This document shows, one piece after another, positions 1 through 5,890 of a DNA stretch of 6,767 nucleotides. This DNA is from Rhodospirillales bacterium. Its GTDB lineage: Bacteria > Pseudomonadota > Alphaproteobacteria > Acetobacterales > Acetobacteraceae. The DNA is taken from positions 1 to 6,767 of the forward strand of contig JAATGE010000394.1 of assembly GCA_015654825.1 (NCBI GenBank), given 5' to 3'. Every line of letters starts with the position of its first letter. The first letter of the stretch is position 1. Position numbers and translations under genes: made by a program. Under the pieces are notes generated by a model, which was given only the letters and a program-made list of their open reading frames with translations, ran no database searches and was not told where the DNA came from.

Positions 1-9
1 AAAGGCCCC

Positions 10-42
10 AAAAAACAGCCGAAAAACGCGCTTTTTTGCCGG
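10..42 (-). terminator. Possible intrinsic terminator after the M20 dipeptidase
   Basis: Read on the minus strand, an imperfect stem-loop (42 to 19: ccg plus an A-run pairing with a T-run plus cgg, loop gcgcg, two unpaired bases) is followed by six T residues at 15-10. It lies about 85 bases past the dipeptidase stop, which suits a terminator. The stem is mostly A-T and weak. A second, overlapping inverted repeat (32-43 with 63-74, 11 of 12 matching) has its T and A runs on the wrong sides for a terminator. This is a pattern-based call and the window edge prevents seeing more. Confidence 0.3.
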
Positions 43-125
43 TTGCCCACAGCTGAAGACGGACTGGCAAAAAATCACAAACTCAGAGCCCTGGCCTTCC
101 TACCTCGCTGTCGAACGGTGACTGC

Positions 126-1520
126 CTACCCCGCCAGCCCCGCCAGCAACCGGGCGTGTGCCCGCGTCCCATGGTCCAGGCACCGGATTTCGAATTTTTC
201 GTTCGGGCTGTGCACCTGGTCGTCTTCCAGCCCAAAGCCCATCAGCAAACTGTCCAGCCCCAGAATGGAATGCATCGCCTCCACCACCGGAATGGACCCG
301 CCGCAGCCGACCGAAACGGATTTCCGGCCATATTCCTCGAACAACGCCGTTTCGGCGGCGTGCACGATCGGGCTATCCACCGGGACCACGATCGCCGGGT
401 CGGCGCTGAATTTCCTGATGCTGATTTTGGCGTCCGCCGGGGCCCGCGCCGCGACGAATTGTTCGAACGCGGAAAAGATCTTTTCCGGATCCTGACCCGG
501 CACCAGCCGGAACGATACTTTTGCGCCCGCCTCCGCCGCGATGACGGTTTTCGGCCCCGCACCCTGATAGCCGCCCCAGATGCCATTGATGTCCGCTGTG
601 GGGCGCGCCCATAAACGTTCCAACCCCGGCACGCCGCGCTCGCCCACCGGCACGCTGAGCCCGATGCCAGCCAGGAACTCGGATTCGTCGAAACCGAGCT
701 GCTGCCATTGGCGCACCTGTTCTTCCGGAAGCGGAACCACGCCATCGTAAAAGCCGGGCAGTTGCACGCGGCCTTCCGCGTCGTGCAGGCCGCCCAGGAT
801 GCGGGTCAGCGCATTGATCGGGTTCAGCGCGCTGCCGCCATAGATGCCGCTATGCAAATCCCGGTTCGCGGCGCGCAGCGTGATTTCCGTATAGACGATG
901 CCGCGCAGCCGCGTGCTGAGGGCGGGCGTATCGATGTCCCACATGCCGGTGTCGGAAATCACCGCGGCGTCGGCGTGCAGCGCCGCCCTGTTGGCGTGCA
1001 GGAACGGCAACAGGTTTTGCGTGCCGACCTCTTCCTCGCCCTCGATCAGCACGGTGATGCGGGTCGGTGGGCCGCCGGCGATGTCGTGCCAGGCGCGAAA
1101 CGCCTCCAGCCACATCGTGACCTGGCCCTTGTCGTCGACCGCGCCGCGGGCGACGATCCTGGGGCCGTGCTTGCCCTGCACGATCGTCGGCTCGAACGGC
1201 GGTGAGTCCCACAATTCCAGCGGCTCGGCGGGCTGCACGTCGTAATGGCCGTAATACAGCAAATGCGGCCCGTTGCCGGTGCCGGGGTGGTCGGCAATGA
1301 CTACCGGATGGCCGCCGGTCTCGCAGATGCGCGCCGAAAAACCGGAGCCGCGCAAATGCTCGGCCGCCCAGTCGGCGGCGCGGCGACAGTCGCCGGCGTG
1401 GTCGGGCTGCGCGCTGATACTGGGAATGCGCAGGAAATCTGCCAGCCTTGCATGGGCGGTGGGGCGCGTGGCGTTGATGTGGGCCAGCACCTGGCCGAGC
1501 ACGGGGGATTGGTAGGTCAT
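126..1520 (-). CDS. M20 family metallodipeptidase (carnosinase/ArgE-DapE type)
   Basis: This 464-residue protein is a cytoplasmic two-zinc aminoacyl peptidase of the M20 family, expected to cleave dipeptides or short peptides or to deacylate amino acids. The metal-site motifs are all present in order: GHYDVQP (H92 ligand, D94), GAVDDKG (bridging Asp at 129/130), EGEEEVG (E163 general base, E164 ligand), VISDT (D190 ligand) and QVHSPNE (H437 ligand). DLHSG at 221-225 carries the His that reaches across the dimer in carnosinases, and FRLVPGQDP (337-345) matches the dimerisation/substrate-binding part of the family. Length is normal and no signal peptide is seen. The start is the only plausible ATG, with the typical N-terminal RIPSIS motif at 31-36, but no Shine-Dalgarno sequence precedes it. 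The neighbouring minus-strand gene is separated by 179 bases with hairpins, so it is probably transcribed alone. The exact substrate cannot be read from sequence. The family call is firm. Confidence 0.95.
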   Translation of the reverse strand: MTYQSPVLGQVLAHINATRPTAHARLADFLRIPSISAQPDHAGDCRRAADWAAEHLRGSGFSARICETGGHPVVIADHPGTGNGPHLLYYGHYDVQPAEPLELWDSPPFEPTIVQGKHGPRIVARGAVDDKGQVTMWLEAFRAWHDIAGGPPTRITVLIEGEEEVGTQNLLPFLHANRAALHADAAVISDTGMWDIDTPALSTRLRGIVYTEITLRAANRDLHSGIYGGSALNPINALTRILGGLHDAEGRVQLPGFYDGVVPLPEEQVRQWQQLGFDESEFLAGIGLSVPVGERGVPGLERLWARPTADINGIWGGYQGAGPKTVIAAEAGAKVSFRLVPGQDPEKIFSAFEQFVAARAPADAKISIRKFSADPAIVVPVDSPIVHAAETALFEEYGRKSVSVGCGGSIPVVEAMHSILGLDSLLMGFGLEDDQVHSPNEKFEIRCLDHGTRAHARLLAGLAG

Positions 1521-1526
1521 GCGGCT

Positions 1527-1555
1527 AGTATCGTGCCATCGGCTCGGCGGGAAAA
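1527..1555 (-). promoter_or_regulatory. Candidate promoter of the dipeptidase, close to the ATG
   Basis: On the minus strand a -10-like GATACT (1532-1527, 4 of 6 consensus) lies 17 bases from a weak -35-like TTTTCC (1555-1550, 3 of 6). The -10 box ends only six bases before the ATG, so transcription would begin at or very near the start codon. That agrees with the missing Shine-Dalgarno sequence. A perfect 10-bp palindrome, cacctaggtg, lies just upstream at 1561-1570 and could be an operator or chance. This is inference from matches only. Confidence 0.25.
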
Positions 1556-1598
1556 GGGGGCACCTAGGTGGAACGCGAACGAAGGCAATGAAACAAAC

Positions 1599-1667
1599 GT
1601 TTTTTGGTTCTTTTTTTCAAAAAAGAACAAGAAAAAGCACTTCTTTTTGAAAAAAGAAGCAAAAACT
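1599..1667. repeat. Paired A/T hairpins (Acetobacteraceae-style intergenic repeat), likely terminator
   Basis: Two inverted repeats stand side by side in an otherwise GC-rich region. The first has perfect 10-bp arms, gttctttttt at 1607-1616 and aaaaaagaac at 1619-1628. The second has arms cttctttt at 1640-1647 and aaaagaag at 1652-1659. T-rich and A-rich flanks (1600-1605 and 1661-1665) can pair as an outer stem. The element sits about 40 bases past the stop of the secreted-protein gene and before the dipeptidase, so termination of minus-strand transcripts is the simplest role. From memory, similar A/T hairpin pairs are dispersed in Acetobacteraceae genomes. No gene lies in 1521-1699. Confidence 0.6.
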
Positions 1668-1699
1668 TTTGATAATTGGTCCTGATTCCTTCTTGCTGG

Positions 1700-2323
1700 T
1701 CAGCGGCCTGTGATTAGCACGTTGTCGAAAACCTGTCCGCGCGGGCTCGCGGCGCCGCTGTTTGGCGAGTAGTCGTACAGCCCTACCGAACCGCTGGGGA
1801 AGTCGCTCGTCGTCAGGGTGGTCAGCGGCGTCTTTGCGGTGCCGACATAGAGCGAATAGACGTTGCCCTTCACGACAATCCTCAGTTTCTGGGTGGAGCC
1901 CTGAGCGCCGGGAAACGGCGCGGCGTTCAACTGGCCGGAGAACGACCCGTTATGCACCTCGTGCCAGTAGAAACCGTTATAGGTGCCGGAGGTGCCGCCC
2001 GTAACGAGCAGCACGCCGTTGATCTTGCCGGCATTGTAGGCGCTGCGTAGCCACACGCCACCGTCATTGAGGTTTTTCACGGTCACCTTGACGGTAAAAT
2101 TGGTCAGAGCCGGATGCGTCGTGACACTGGTATAGGTCAGCGGGTGAACCTGGCCGTTGCCCGGAACGGTGGCATCGTAGGTGCCTTTCACCACGCGCCA
2201 CTGGCCGGACTCGTTGCCCCAATCGGGCTTCGCGCCGCCGGTGAAATTGTCCTTGAAAATCGTCGCTCCCTCGGCCGCACCGGCCGTCGCGACGACCATC
2301 AGCAGCGTGGCAACCAGGCGCAT
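1700..2323 (-). CDS. Secreted protein with concanavalin A/LamG-like (DUF1080-type) domain
   Basis: This 207-residue exported protein has no assigned enzyme activity. The start at 2323 is chosen because agggagg (2335-2329) lies five bases upstream and the protein then opens with a classic signal peptide, MRLVATLLMVVATAGAAEGA. Signal peptidase would cut near residues 16-18. A start 27 bases further upstream would add nine polar residues before the signal and is less likely. The mature part is beta-rich, with no cysteine. It contains DNFTGG (25-30), NDGGVWLRS (86-94) and FPSGSVGLYDYS (175-186), which resemble the core strands of LamG/DUF1080 jelly-roll domains that bind or cleave glycans. It ends in FDNVLITGR, the usual last strand of such domains. 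No catalytic pair can be assigned, so a carbohydrate-binding or envelope role is only inference. It appears monocistronic, with A/T hairpins downstream. Confidence 0.8.
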   Translation of the reverse strand: MRLVATLLMVVATAGAAEGATIFKDNFTGGAKPDWGNESGQWRVVKGTYDATVPGNGQVHPLTYTSVTTHPALTNFTVKVTVKNLNDGGVWLRSAYNAGKINGVLLVTGGTSGTYNGFYWHEVHNGSFSGQLNAAPFPGAQGSTQKLRIVVKGNVYSLYVGTAKTPLTTLTTSDFPSGSVGLYDYSPNSGAASPRGQVFDNVLITGR

Positions 2324-2475
2324 GGCATCCTCCCTTTGGCCGCCGCCCATCTTTCATGGATCGCGGTCCGCGCCCCAGCTTTTGTCACTTCCGTTCCCTG
2401 GTCAACAGCCAATTCGGCAGCCAGATTGCAACTGCATTGTTCAGCGCACGGGTGCGATGCCTGGCCGCCTGGCTA

Positions 2476-2502
2476 TTGTCAGCGGTCGCCGCGTGCCATA
2501 GT
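2476..2502 (+). promoter_or_regulatory. Weak candidate promoter for the MaoC gene
   Basis: TTGTCA at 2476-2481 (5 of 6 to the -35 consensus) is followed after 15 bases by CATAGT (2497-2502), a poor -10. It lies about 46 bases before the MaoC start, in the spacer shared with the divergent secreted-protein gene. No better candidate is apparent in 2351-2547. The call rests on the -35 match alone. Confidence 0.2.
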
Positions 2503-2512
2503 TCGCGGTCTC

Positions 2513-2526
2513 GGCCCCCGGGGGCC
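2513..2526. repeat. 14-bp perfect GC palindrome just upstream of the MaoC ribosome-binding site
   Basis: The sequence ggcccccgggggcc reads the same on both strands. It ends eight bases before the Shine-Dalgarno stretch ggggag (2534-2539) of the MaoC gene. It could be an operator for a dimeric regulator or could sequester the leader in RNA. It could also be a chance G/C run. No second copy is seen in the window. Confidence 0.4.
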
Positions 2527-2547
2527 CACTCTTGGGGAGCCACCCGC

Positions 2548-3009
2548 ATGTCCGCGACCGATCCGCTGCGTAAACTGGTGGGCACCGAAATCGGGCTGTC
2601 GGACTGGCTGACCATCGACCAGGACCGCATCGACAGATTCGCCGAGGTGACCGGCGATCATCAATGGATCCATGTGGATCGCGAGCGCGCCGCGGCGGGG
2701 CCGTTCGGCATCACGATCGCGCATGGGTTCCTGACCTTGTCGCTGTTGCCGAAACTCAGCAGCCAGCGCTGGCTGGCGCTGCCCGGTGTGATCGGTGCGC
2801 TGAATTACGGTCTGGACCGCGTGCGCTTCCTGACCCCGGTTAAATGCGGCGCGCGCATCCGCAACCGCGTGAAAATGCTGTCGCTGGAGGACAAGGGGCC
2901 GGGGCGCACGCTGATTACGAACGAGAGCACGATGGAAATCGAGGGCGAAGCGAAACCGGCGCTGGTGGCGACGACGCTGGTCATGGTGCTGTCGGATGCG
3001 TCAGCGTGA
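2548..3009 (+). CDS. MaoC family dehydratase (NodN-like R-hydratase, hot-dog fold)
   Basis: This 153-residue cytoplasmic enzyme should hydrate enoyl-CoA thioesters, or dehydrate (R)-3-hydroxyacyl-CoA, as a single hot-dog domain acting as a dimer. The R-hydratase signature is visible as FAEVTGDHQWIHVD at 31-44, with the catalytic Asp37 and His42 at the usual five-residue spacing. IAHGFLTLSL (57-66) follows in the hydratase central helix region, and NYGLDRVRFLTPV (86-98) is the conserved strand that lines the acyl pocket. The GDHQWIH form, rather than GDxNPxH, points to the NodN-like branch. The start at 2548 has ggggag eight bases upstream and gives the family's normal length. An in-frame ATG at 2356 would add 64 unconserved residues. 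It is a single plus-strand gene, divergent from the secreted protein and convergent with the membrane protein. The acyl substrate is unknown. Confidence 0.93.
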   Translation: MSATDPLRKLVGTEIGLSDWLTIDQDRIDRFAEVTGDHQWIHVDRERAAAGPFGITIAHGFLTLSLLPKLSSQRWLALPGVIGALNYGLDRVRFLTPVKCGARIRNRVKMLSLEDKGPGRTLITNESTMEIEGEAKPALVATTLVMVLSDASA

Positions 3010-3016
3010 TGTGACG

Positions 3017-3237
3017 AAAAAGGCCAGGGCTCTGCCCTGGACTCGCTGGGGACAAGTCCCCAGACCCCATTTTATTTGTTCCGAATTTTACATCTACACC
3101 GAGCCCATCGGCCGCGCGGTGCAGCCGGCACGGCAGCGACAGGCGAACCCGGTGTTGATGTAAAATTCGGAACAAATAAAATGGGGTCTGGGGCCTAAGG
3201 CCCCAGCGGGGTTCTAGGGGCAGAGCCCCTAGCCTTT
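3017..3237. repeat. Composite inverted-repeat element between convergent genes
   Basis: Almost the whole spacer between the MaoC stop and the membrane-protein stop is a nested, symmetric structure. From outside in, the left side has a hairpin at 3024-3040 (ccagggc-tct-gccctgg), a hairpin at 3046-3063 (ctggggac-aa-gtccccag) and a long arm at 3058-3101. The right side mirrors it with a long arm at 3150-3193, a hairpin at 3188-3206 (ctggggcc-taa-ggccccag) and a hairpin at 3214-3232 (ctaggggc-aga-gcccctag). The outermost aaaggc/gccttt bases also pair. The hairpins on the two sides differ by paired substitutions that keep base pairing. It has no credible coding capacity. It could end transcription from both sides. 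In form it resembles a small non-autonomous (MITE-like) or palindromic intergenic element, but no target-site duplication is visible. Confidence 0.85.
3058..3193. repeat. 44-bp inverted repeat with one mismatch, 48-base spacer
   Basis: The arm at 3058-3101 is the reverse complement of 3150-3193 at 43 of 44 positions. The single mismatch pairs 3095 with 3156 (T opposite T). The spacer at 3102-3149 is GC-rich, with only a 4-bp internal stem (gtgc 3119-3122 with gcac 3128-3131). The arms carry an AT-rich stretch (ttttatttgtt / aacaaataaaa) unlike the surrounding coding DNA. In single-stranded form this would be a very stable cruciform or RNA hairpin on either strand. Such near identity implies recent origin or gene conversion between the arms. 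Confidence 0.95.
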
Positions 3238-3246
3238 ACCTGCACT

Positions 3247-4443
3247 TCAACTTGACGTTTTGCCGGTCGACAGCGGCAAGCCGCCGCCGCTGCCGGCGGT
3301 GGTTCCGGTGCTGGCCACTGTCCCGGTTCCGGCATTGCTGCCATCGCGCTTTGGGCTGTCGCCGATATCCGGCAAATGCCGGCCGGTCAGATAGACACCG
3401 TTGCTGATGCCCATCAACAGCACGAAGTTTTCCGGGATTTCGGCGATCTGATAGCCGACGATCACCTTCAGTACGACAAAGGCCGCCGATATCAGCGTGA
3501 ACACCAGCATCTGCACGCGCGTGACATCGATGTTGCCGTCGATGACGACGAGGTCGGACCAGTGTGCCGGTGCGGTCGGGGCACGTTTTGTCGCGGGGTC
3601 GCGCAGCCCGTCTTTCGGCGGCACCCGGGCCAGCAGCGCCGCGCCACCCGCCACCCCCAGCAGCTGCAACATGCCGTTCGGAATATCCAGCAGGTTGCCC
3701 GACAGGCACATGACATAAACCGCGCTCATCGCAACGGTTAAGGTCCATAGCATGATCTGGAATTGCGAAAGGCTGCCGTAGCCGTCCGTGCCGGTGACCA
3801 GCCACAGCAACGGTCCGAACACCCGACCCTGCGATCGCCGACCGGCGGCCGCCGCCAAATCACGCAGAATCACGTAAAATACCGCGACCAGCACCAGAAC
3901 CAGCACAACGGCACCGTTCACGCTGGTAATGCCGACCGGCCGCATCAGCGAGGCCGGTGTGCCTTCGGTTGGCGTGACGGTGACGACCATATTCGCCAGC
4001 GGAACGGTATCCAGCCCGACGGCGTTCGCGGAGCCGGCCAGCAGGCGGTTCCACCATTGCGAGTTTACTTCCCGCAGATCGGGCACCGCGGCACCGAAGC
4101 TGACCGTATTGAGCGCGGTGGAAGCCCCGTCAGCGGCCGAAAGCCGGCGCACGTTCGGGCTGAAACGCGCATCCCCGCCTTCGCCTGCCCAGGCGAAGCA
4201 AACCTGCACCTGCTTGATGGCTTGCGTCGAGGCGATGTCGAACCGCACCTCCCCGCCGCGCGGTCGCCAGGTCGTTGCCGGTTGAACCGTTACGGTAAGC
4301 TCGGCATTCTGTGCCGTTCCGTTCGCGTTCGCCGGCGTACAACCGTCTGCCGAAGCGGCCGCCGGCTTTGGCCCGCCGGAAAGCAGAGACGCGCCGATGG
4401 CAACAACGATTACCGCGCCGATAATAATGCTTCGCCATTGCAT
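3247..4443 (-). CDS. Multi-pass membrane protein with duplicated two-helix C-terminal unit, function unknown
   Basis: I do not recognise a named family for this 398-residue protein. It begins with a hydrophobic signal or anchor (about 6-22). An extracytoplasmic domain (about 30-172), probably beta-rich, follows, with Cys35 and Cys82 able to form a disulfide. A strong membrane helix (about 176-195) comes next, then a short basic cytoplasmic stretch (RRSQGR). Two copies of a 54-residue unit follow, at 220-273 and 302-355. Each has two hydrophobic helices and the pattern DG..-S/T-xx-Q-hhh-W/F-TL .. D/E-IP .. LhGhxxGxxLxxR. The tail (370-398) is Gly/Ser/Thr-rich. The ATG at 4443 is preferred because agggtga lies five bases upstream. 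An in-frame TTG at 4470 would add nine residues. The gene lies 106 bases past the CoA-transferase stop on the same strand, with a stem-loop between. It could be a sensor, channel or assembly factor, and nothing in the sequence decides this. Confidence 0.85.
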   Translation of the reverse strand: MQWRSIIIGAVIVVAIGASLLSGGPKPAAASADGCTPANANGTAQNAELTVTVQPATTWRPRGGEVRFDIASTQAIKQVQVCFAWAGEGGDARFSPNVRRLSAADGASTALNTVSFGAAVPDLREVNSQWWNRLLAGSANAVGLDTVPLANMVVTVTPTEGTPASLMRPVGITSVNGAVVLVLVLVAVFYVILRDLAAAAGRRSQGRVFGPLLWLVTGTDGYGSLSQFQIMLWTLTVAMSAVYVMCLSGNLLDIPNGMLQLLGVAGGAALLARVPPKDGLRDPATKRAPTAPAHWSDLVVIDGNIDVTRVQMLVFTLISAAFVVLKVIVGYQIAEIPENFVLLMGISNGVYLTGRHLPDIGDSPKRDGSNAGTGTVASTGTTAGSGGGLPLSTGKTSS

Positions 4444-4505
4444 CGCGATCACCCTGGCACAGCGGCGCAACGCGGCGCCGTGTTTCCTCCGCCGGGATCA
4501 TCGTG

Positions 4506-4542
4506 CCGCCGGTGCCGTTCGGCAAGAGAACGGAACTGGCGG
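4506..4542 (-). terminator. Stem-loop after the CoA-transferase stop, possible terminator or attenuator
   Basis: Bases 4506-4520 and 4528-4542 form 15-base arms (ccgcc..ccgttc with gaacgg..ggcgg) around a 7-base loop. As minus-strand RNA, about 13 of 15 positions pair. It starts seven bases beyond the CoA-transferase stop and precedes the membrane-protein gene. No T-run follows, so it is not a classical intrinsic terminator. It may instead limit read-through or protect the 3' end of the upstream message. Confidence 0.4.
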
Positions 4543-4549
4543 GGTGCGC

Positions 4550-5764
4550 CTAGGCGATCACGTTTCGGTTAGCGAGCGCCGCCATCGCACTTTCGTCCAG
4601 CTCAAGAATGTCGTGCAGCGCCGCGCGCGTATCGGCGCCGAGCGCCGGCGGTGGCAGCGGCGAGCCCACCTGCGACGCGGAAAACCGCAGCGGGCACCGG
4701 ACCGCCGGAATCTCCCCCATGACCGGTGATGTCTGGGTGAATGCCATGCCGCGGTGGCGCACCTGCGCATCGGCGAAAACCTGCTCCAGCGTATTGATCG
4801 GCCCGGCCGGCACGCCCGCCGCCTGCAGCGCCGCCAGGATCGCTGCCTGATCCCAAGCCGAGAGCAGCCCTTGCAAATGCGCGACCAGTGCGACGCGGTT
4901 CGCGACACGCGCCGAGTTCGTCGCATAGAGCGGGTCGGCGGCCAGCGCCGGTTCGCCGAGCACGTGGCACAGCTTGCGGAATTGCCCGTCATTGCCGGCG
5001 GCAACCGTTATGTCCCCGTTGCGCGTCGCGAACGCCTGATACGGCACGATGCTGGCGTGTGCGTTGCCGAGCCGGGTCGGATTCCGGCCGGTGGCCAGAT
5101 AGCCGACCGCCTGGTTCGCCATGGTCGCAACCTGCACATCCAGCAATGCCACATCGATGTGCTGGCCCTCGCCGGTGCGCTCGCGCTGATGCAGCGCCGC
5201 CAAAATGCCGTTGCATGCATACATGCCCGTCATGATGTCGGTAATGGCCACGCCGGCACGCATCGCCTCGCCCTGCGGCACGCCGGTGATGCCCATCAGC
5301 CCGCCCATGCCCTGCACGATGAAATCGTAGCCGGGCCGTTCCGCATAGGGACCATCCTGGCCGAAACCGGTAATGGAGCAGTAGATCAGGCGCGGATTTT
5401 CGTTGTGTATATGGTCATAATCCAGGCCGTATTTCCGCAGGCCCCCGACCTTGAAATTCTCCACCAGGATGTCGCAATGCCGAGCCAGGTCGCGCACCAG
5501 CGCCGCGCCCTCCGGCTGCGCGATGTCGATCGCCACCGAGTGCTTGCCGCGGTTCGCCGACATGAAATAGCTCGCCATGCGCACGCCCGGCTGGACGCCG
5601 CTGTCGCGGAACGGAGGCCCCCAGCTGCGCGTATCGTCGCCCTCGCCGGGGCGCTCGATCTTGAACACCGTCGCGCCGAGATCGGCCAGCAGCTGGGTGC
5701 ACCAGGGCCCCGCCAGCACCCGGCTCAGATCCAGTATGCGTATTCCGTCCAGTGCGCCTGTCAT
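4550..5764 (-). CDS. Class III CoA-transferase, CaiB/BaiF family
   Basis: This 404-residue cytoplasmic enzyme moves CoA between carboxylic acids as an interlocked dimer through aspartyl-anhydride intermediates. The N-terminus has the family opening GIRILDLSRVLAGPWCTQLLADLGA and the KIERPGEGDDTR segment (35-46). NRGKHSVAID follows at 71-80, and the region around 99-111 (ILVENFK) is typical. RPGYDF (143-148) and AITDIMTGMYA (173-183) surround the expected nucleophile Asp176. RRTGEG-type sequence at 195-200 is followed by IDVALLD. The length is normal for the formyl-CoA/dicarboxylate CoA-transferase group. The start has gagga (5775-5771) six bases upstream. The gene is divergent from a crotonase-family gene 126 bases away. 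A dicarboxylate or hydroxy-acid acceptor is plausible but the substrate cannot be assigned. No truncation or missing motif is seen. Confidence 0.95.
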   Translation of the reverse strand: MTGALDGIRILDLSRVLAGPWCTQLLADLGATVFKIERPGEGDDTRSWGPPFRDSGVQPGVRMASYFMSANRGKHSVAIDIAQPEGAALVRDLARHCDILVENFKVGGLRKYGLDYDHIHNENPRLIYCSITGFGQDGPYAERPGYDFIVQGMGGLMGITGVPQGEAMRAGVAITDIMTGMYACNGILAALHQRERTGEGQHIDVALLDVQVATMANQAVGYLATGRNPTRLGNAHASIVPYQAFATRNGDITVAAGNDGQFRKLCHVLGEPALAADPLYATNSARVANRVALVAHLQGLLSAWDQAAILAALQAAGVPAGPINTLEQVFADAQVRHRGMAFTQTSPVMGEIPAVRCPLRFSASQVGSPLPPPALGADTRAALHDILELDESAMAALANRNVIA

Positions 5765-5787
5765 GCCCGCTCCTCACAAGTCGCGCC

Positions 5788-5816
5788 CACCCACCAAGCC
5801 GGCGTCGGCCTGTCAA
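5788..5816 (-). promoter_or_regulatory. Candidate promoter of the CoA-transferase gene
   Basis: On the minus strand a perfect -35 hexamer TTGACA (5816-5811) lies in the divergent spacer, about 47 bases before the CoA-transferase ATG. The hexamer 17 bases further on, TGGGTG (5793-5788), is a poor -10, as is common in GC-rich alphaproteobacteria. No comparable plus-strand candidate for the crotonase gene is evident in 5765-5890. Confidence 0.35.
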
Positions 5817-5890
5817 TCCACGCGCGCCATGGACGGCGCGGCAAAACAGGGCACACTGCGGCGCGCTGGCGCCACGAACCGGGGAACCGC

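Noticed and set aside
32..74. 12-bp inverted repeat ttttttgccggt / actggcaaaaaa as a terminator
   Set aside because: T-run before and A-run after the stem is the reverse of terminator order on either strand, so only the overlapping hairpin at 19-42 was kept as a weak candidate.
43..614. Plus-strand open frames opposite the dipeptidase C-terminal half
   Set aside because: They are typical antisense frames in GC-rich coding DNA, with compositions rich in Arg, Pro and Ser. The dipeptidase on the other strand is complete with all metal ligands.
2356..2547. Upstream 64-codon extension of the MaoC gene from an ATG at 2356
   Set aside because: The extension has no family similarity, while the ATG at 2548 has a good ribosome-binding site and gives the normal domain length.
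2981..3175. 64-residue minus-strand open frame across the inverted-repeat element
   Set aside because: It overlaps the MaoC 3' end and runs through repeat arms, with no ribosome-binding site or recognisable motif. It is most likely a repeat-derived spurious frame.
3010..3246. Insertion sequence remnant with target-site duplication
   Set aside because: The inverted repeats suggest a mobile origin, but no flanking direct repeat and no transposase fragment can be seen. It is therefore listed as a repeat rather than a mobile element.
4444..4470. TTG start adding nine residues to the membrane protein
   Set aside because: The ATG at 4443 has an agggtga ribosome-binding site five bases upstream and places the hydrophobic segment right after the start. 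TTG remains possible but is less likely.
4754..5890. Long plus-strand open frame continuous with the crotonase gene, which would make a 638-residue protein
   Set aside because: The first 379 codons are antisense to the well-supported CoA-transferase and encode Arg/His/Ala-rich sequence without motifs. The crotonase fold is complete from the ATG at 5891 at the family's normal length.
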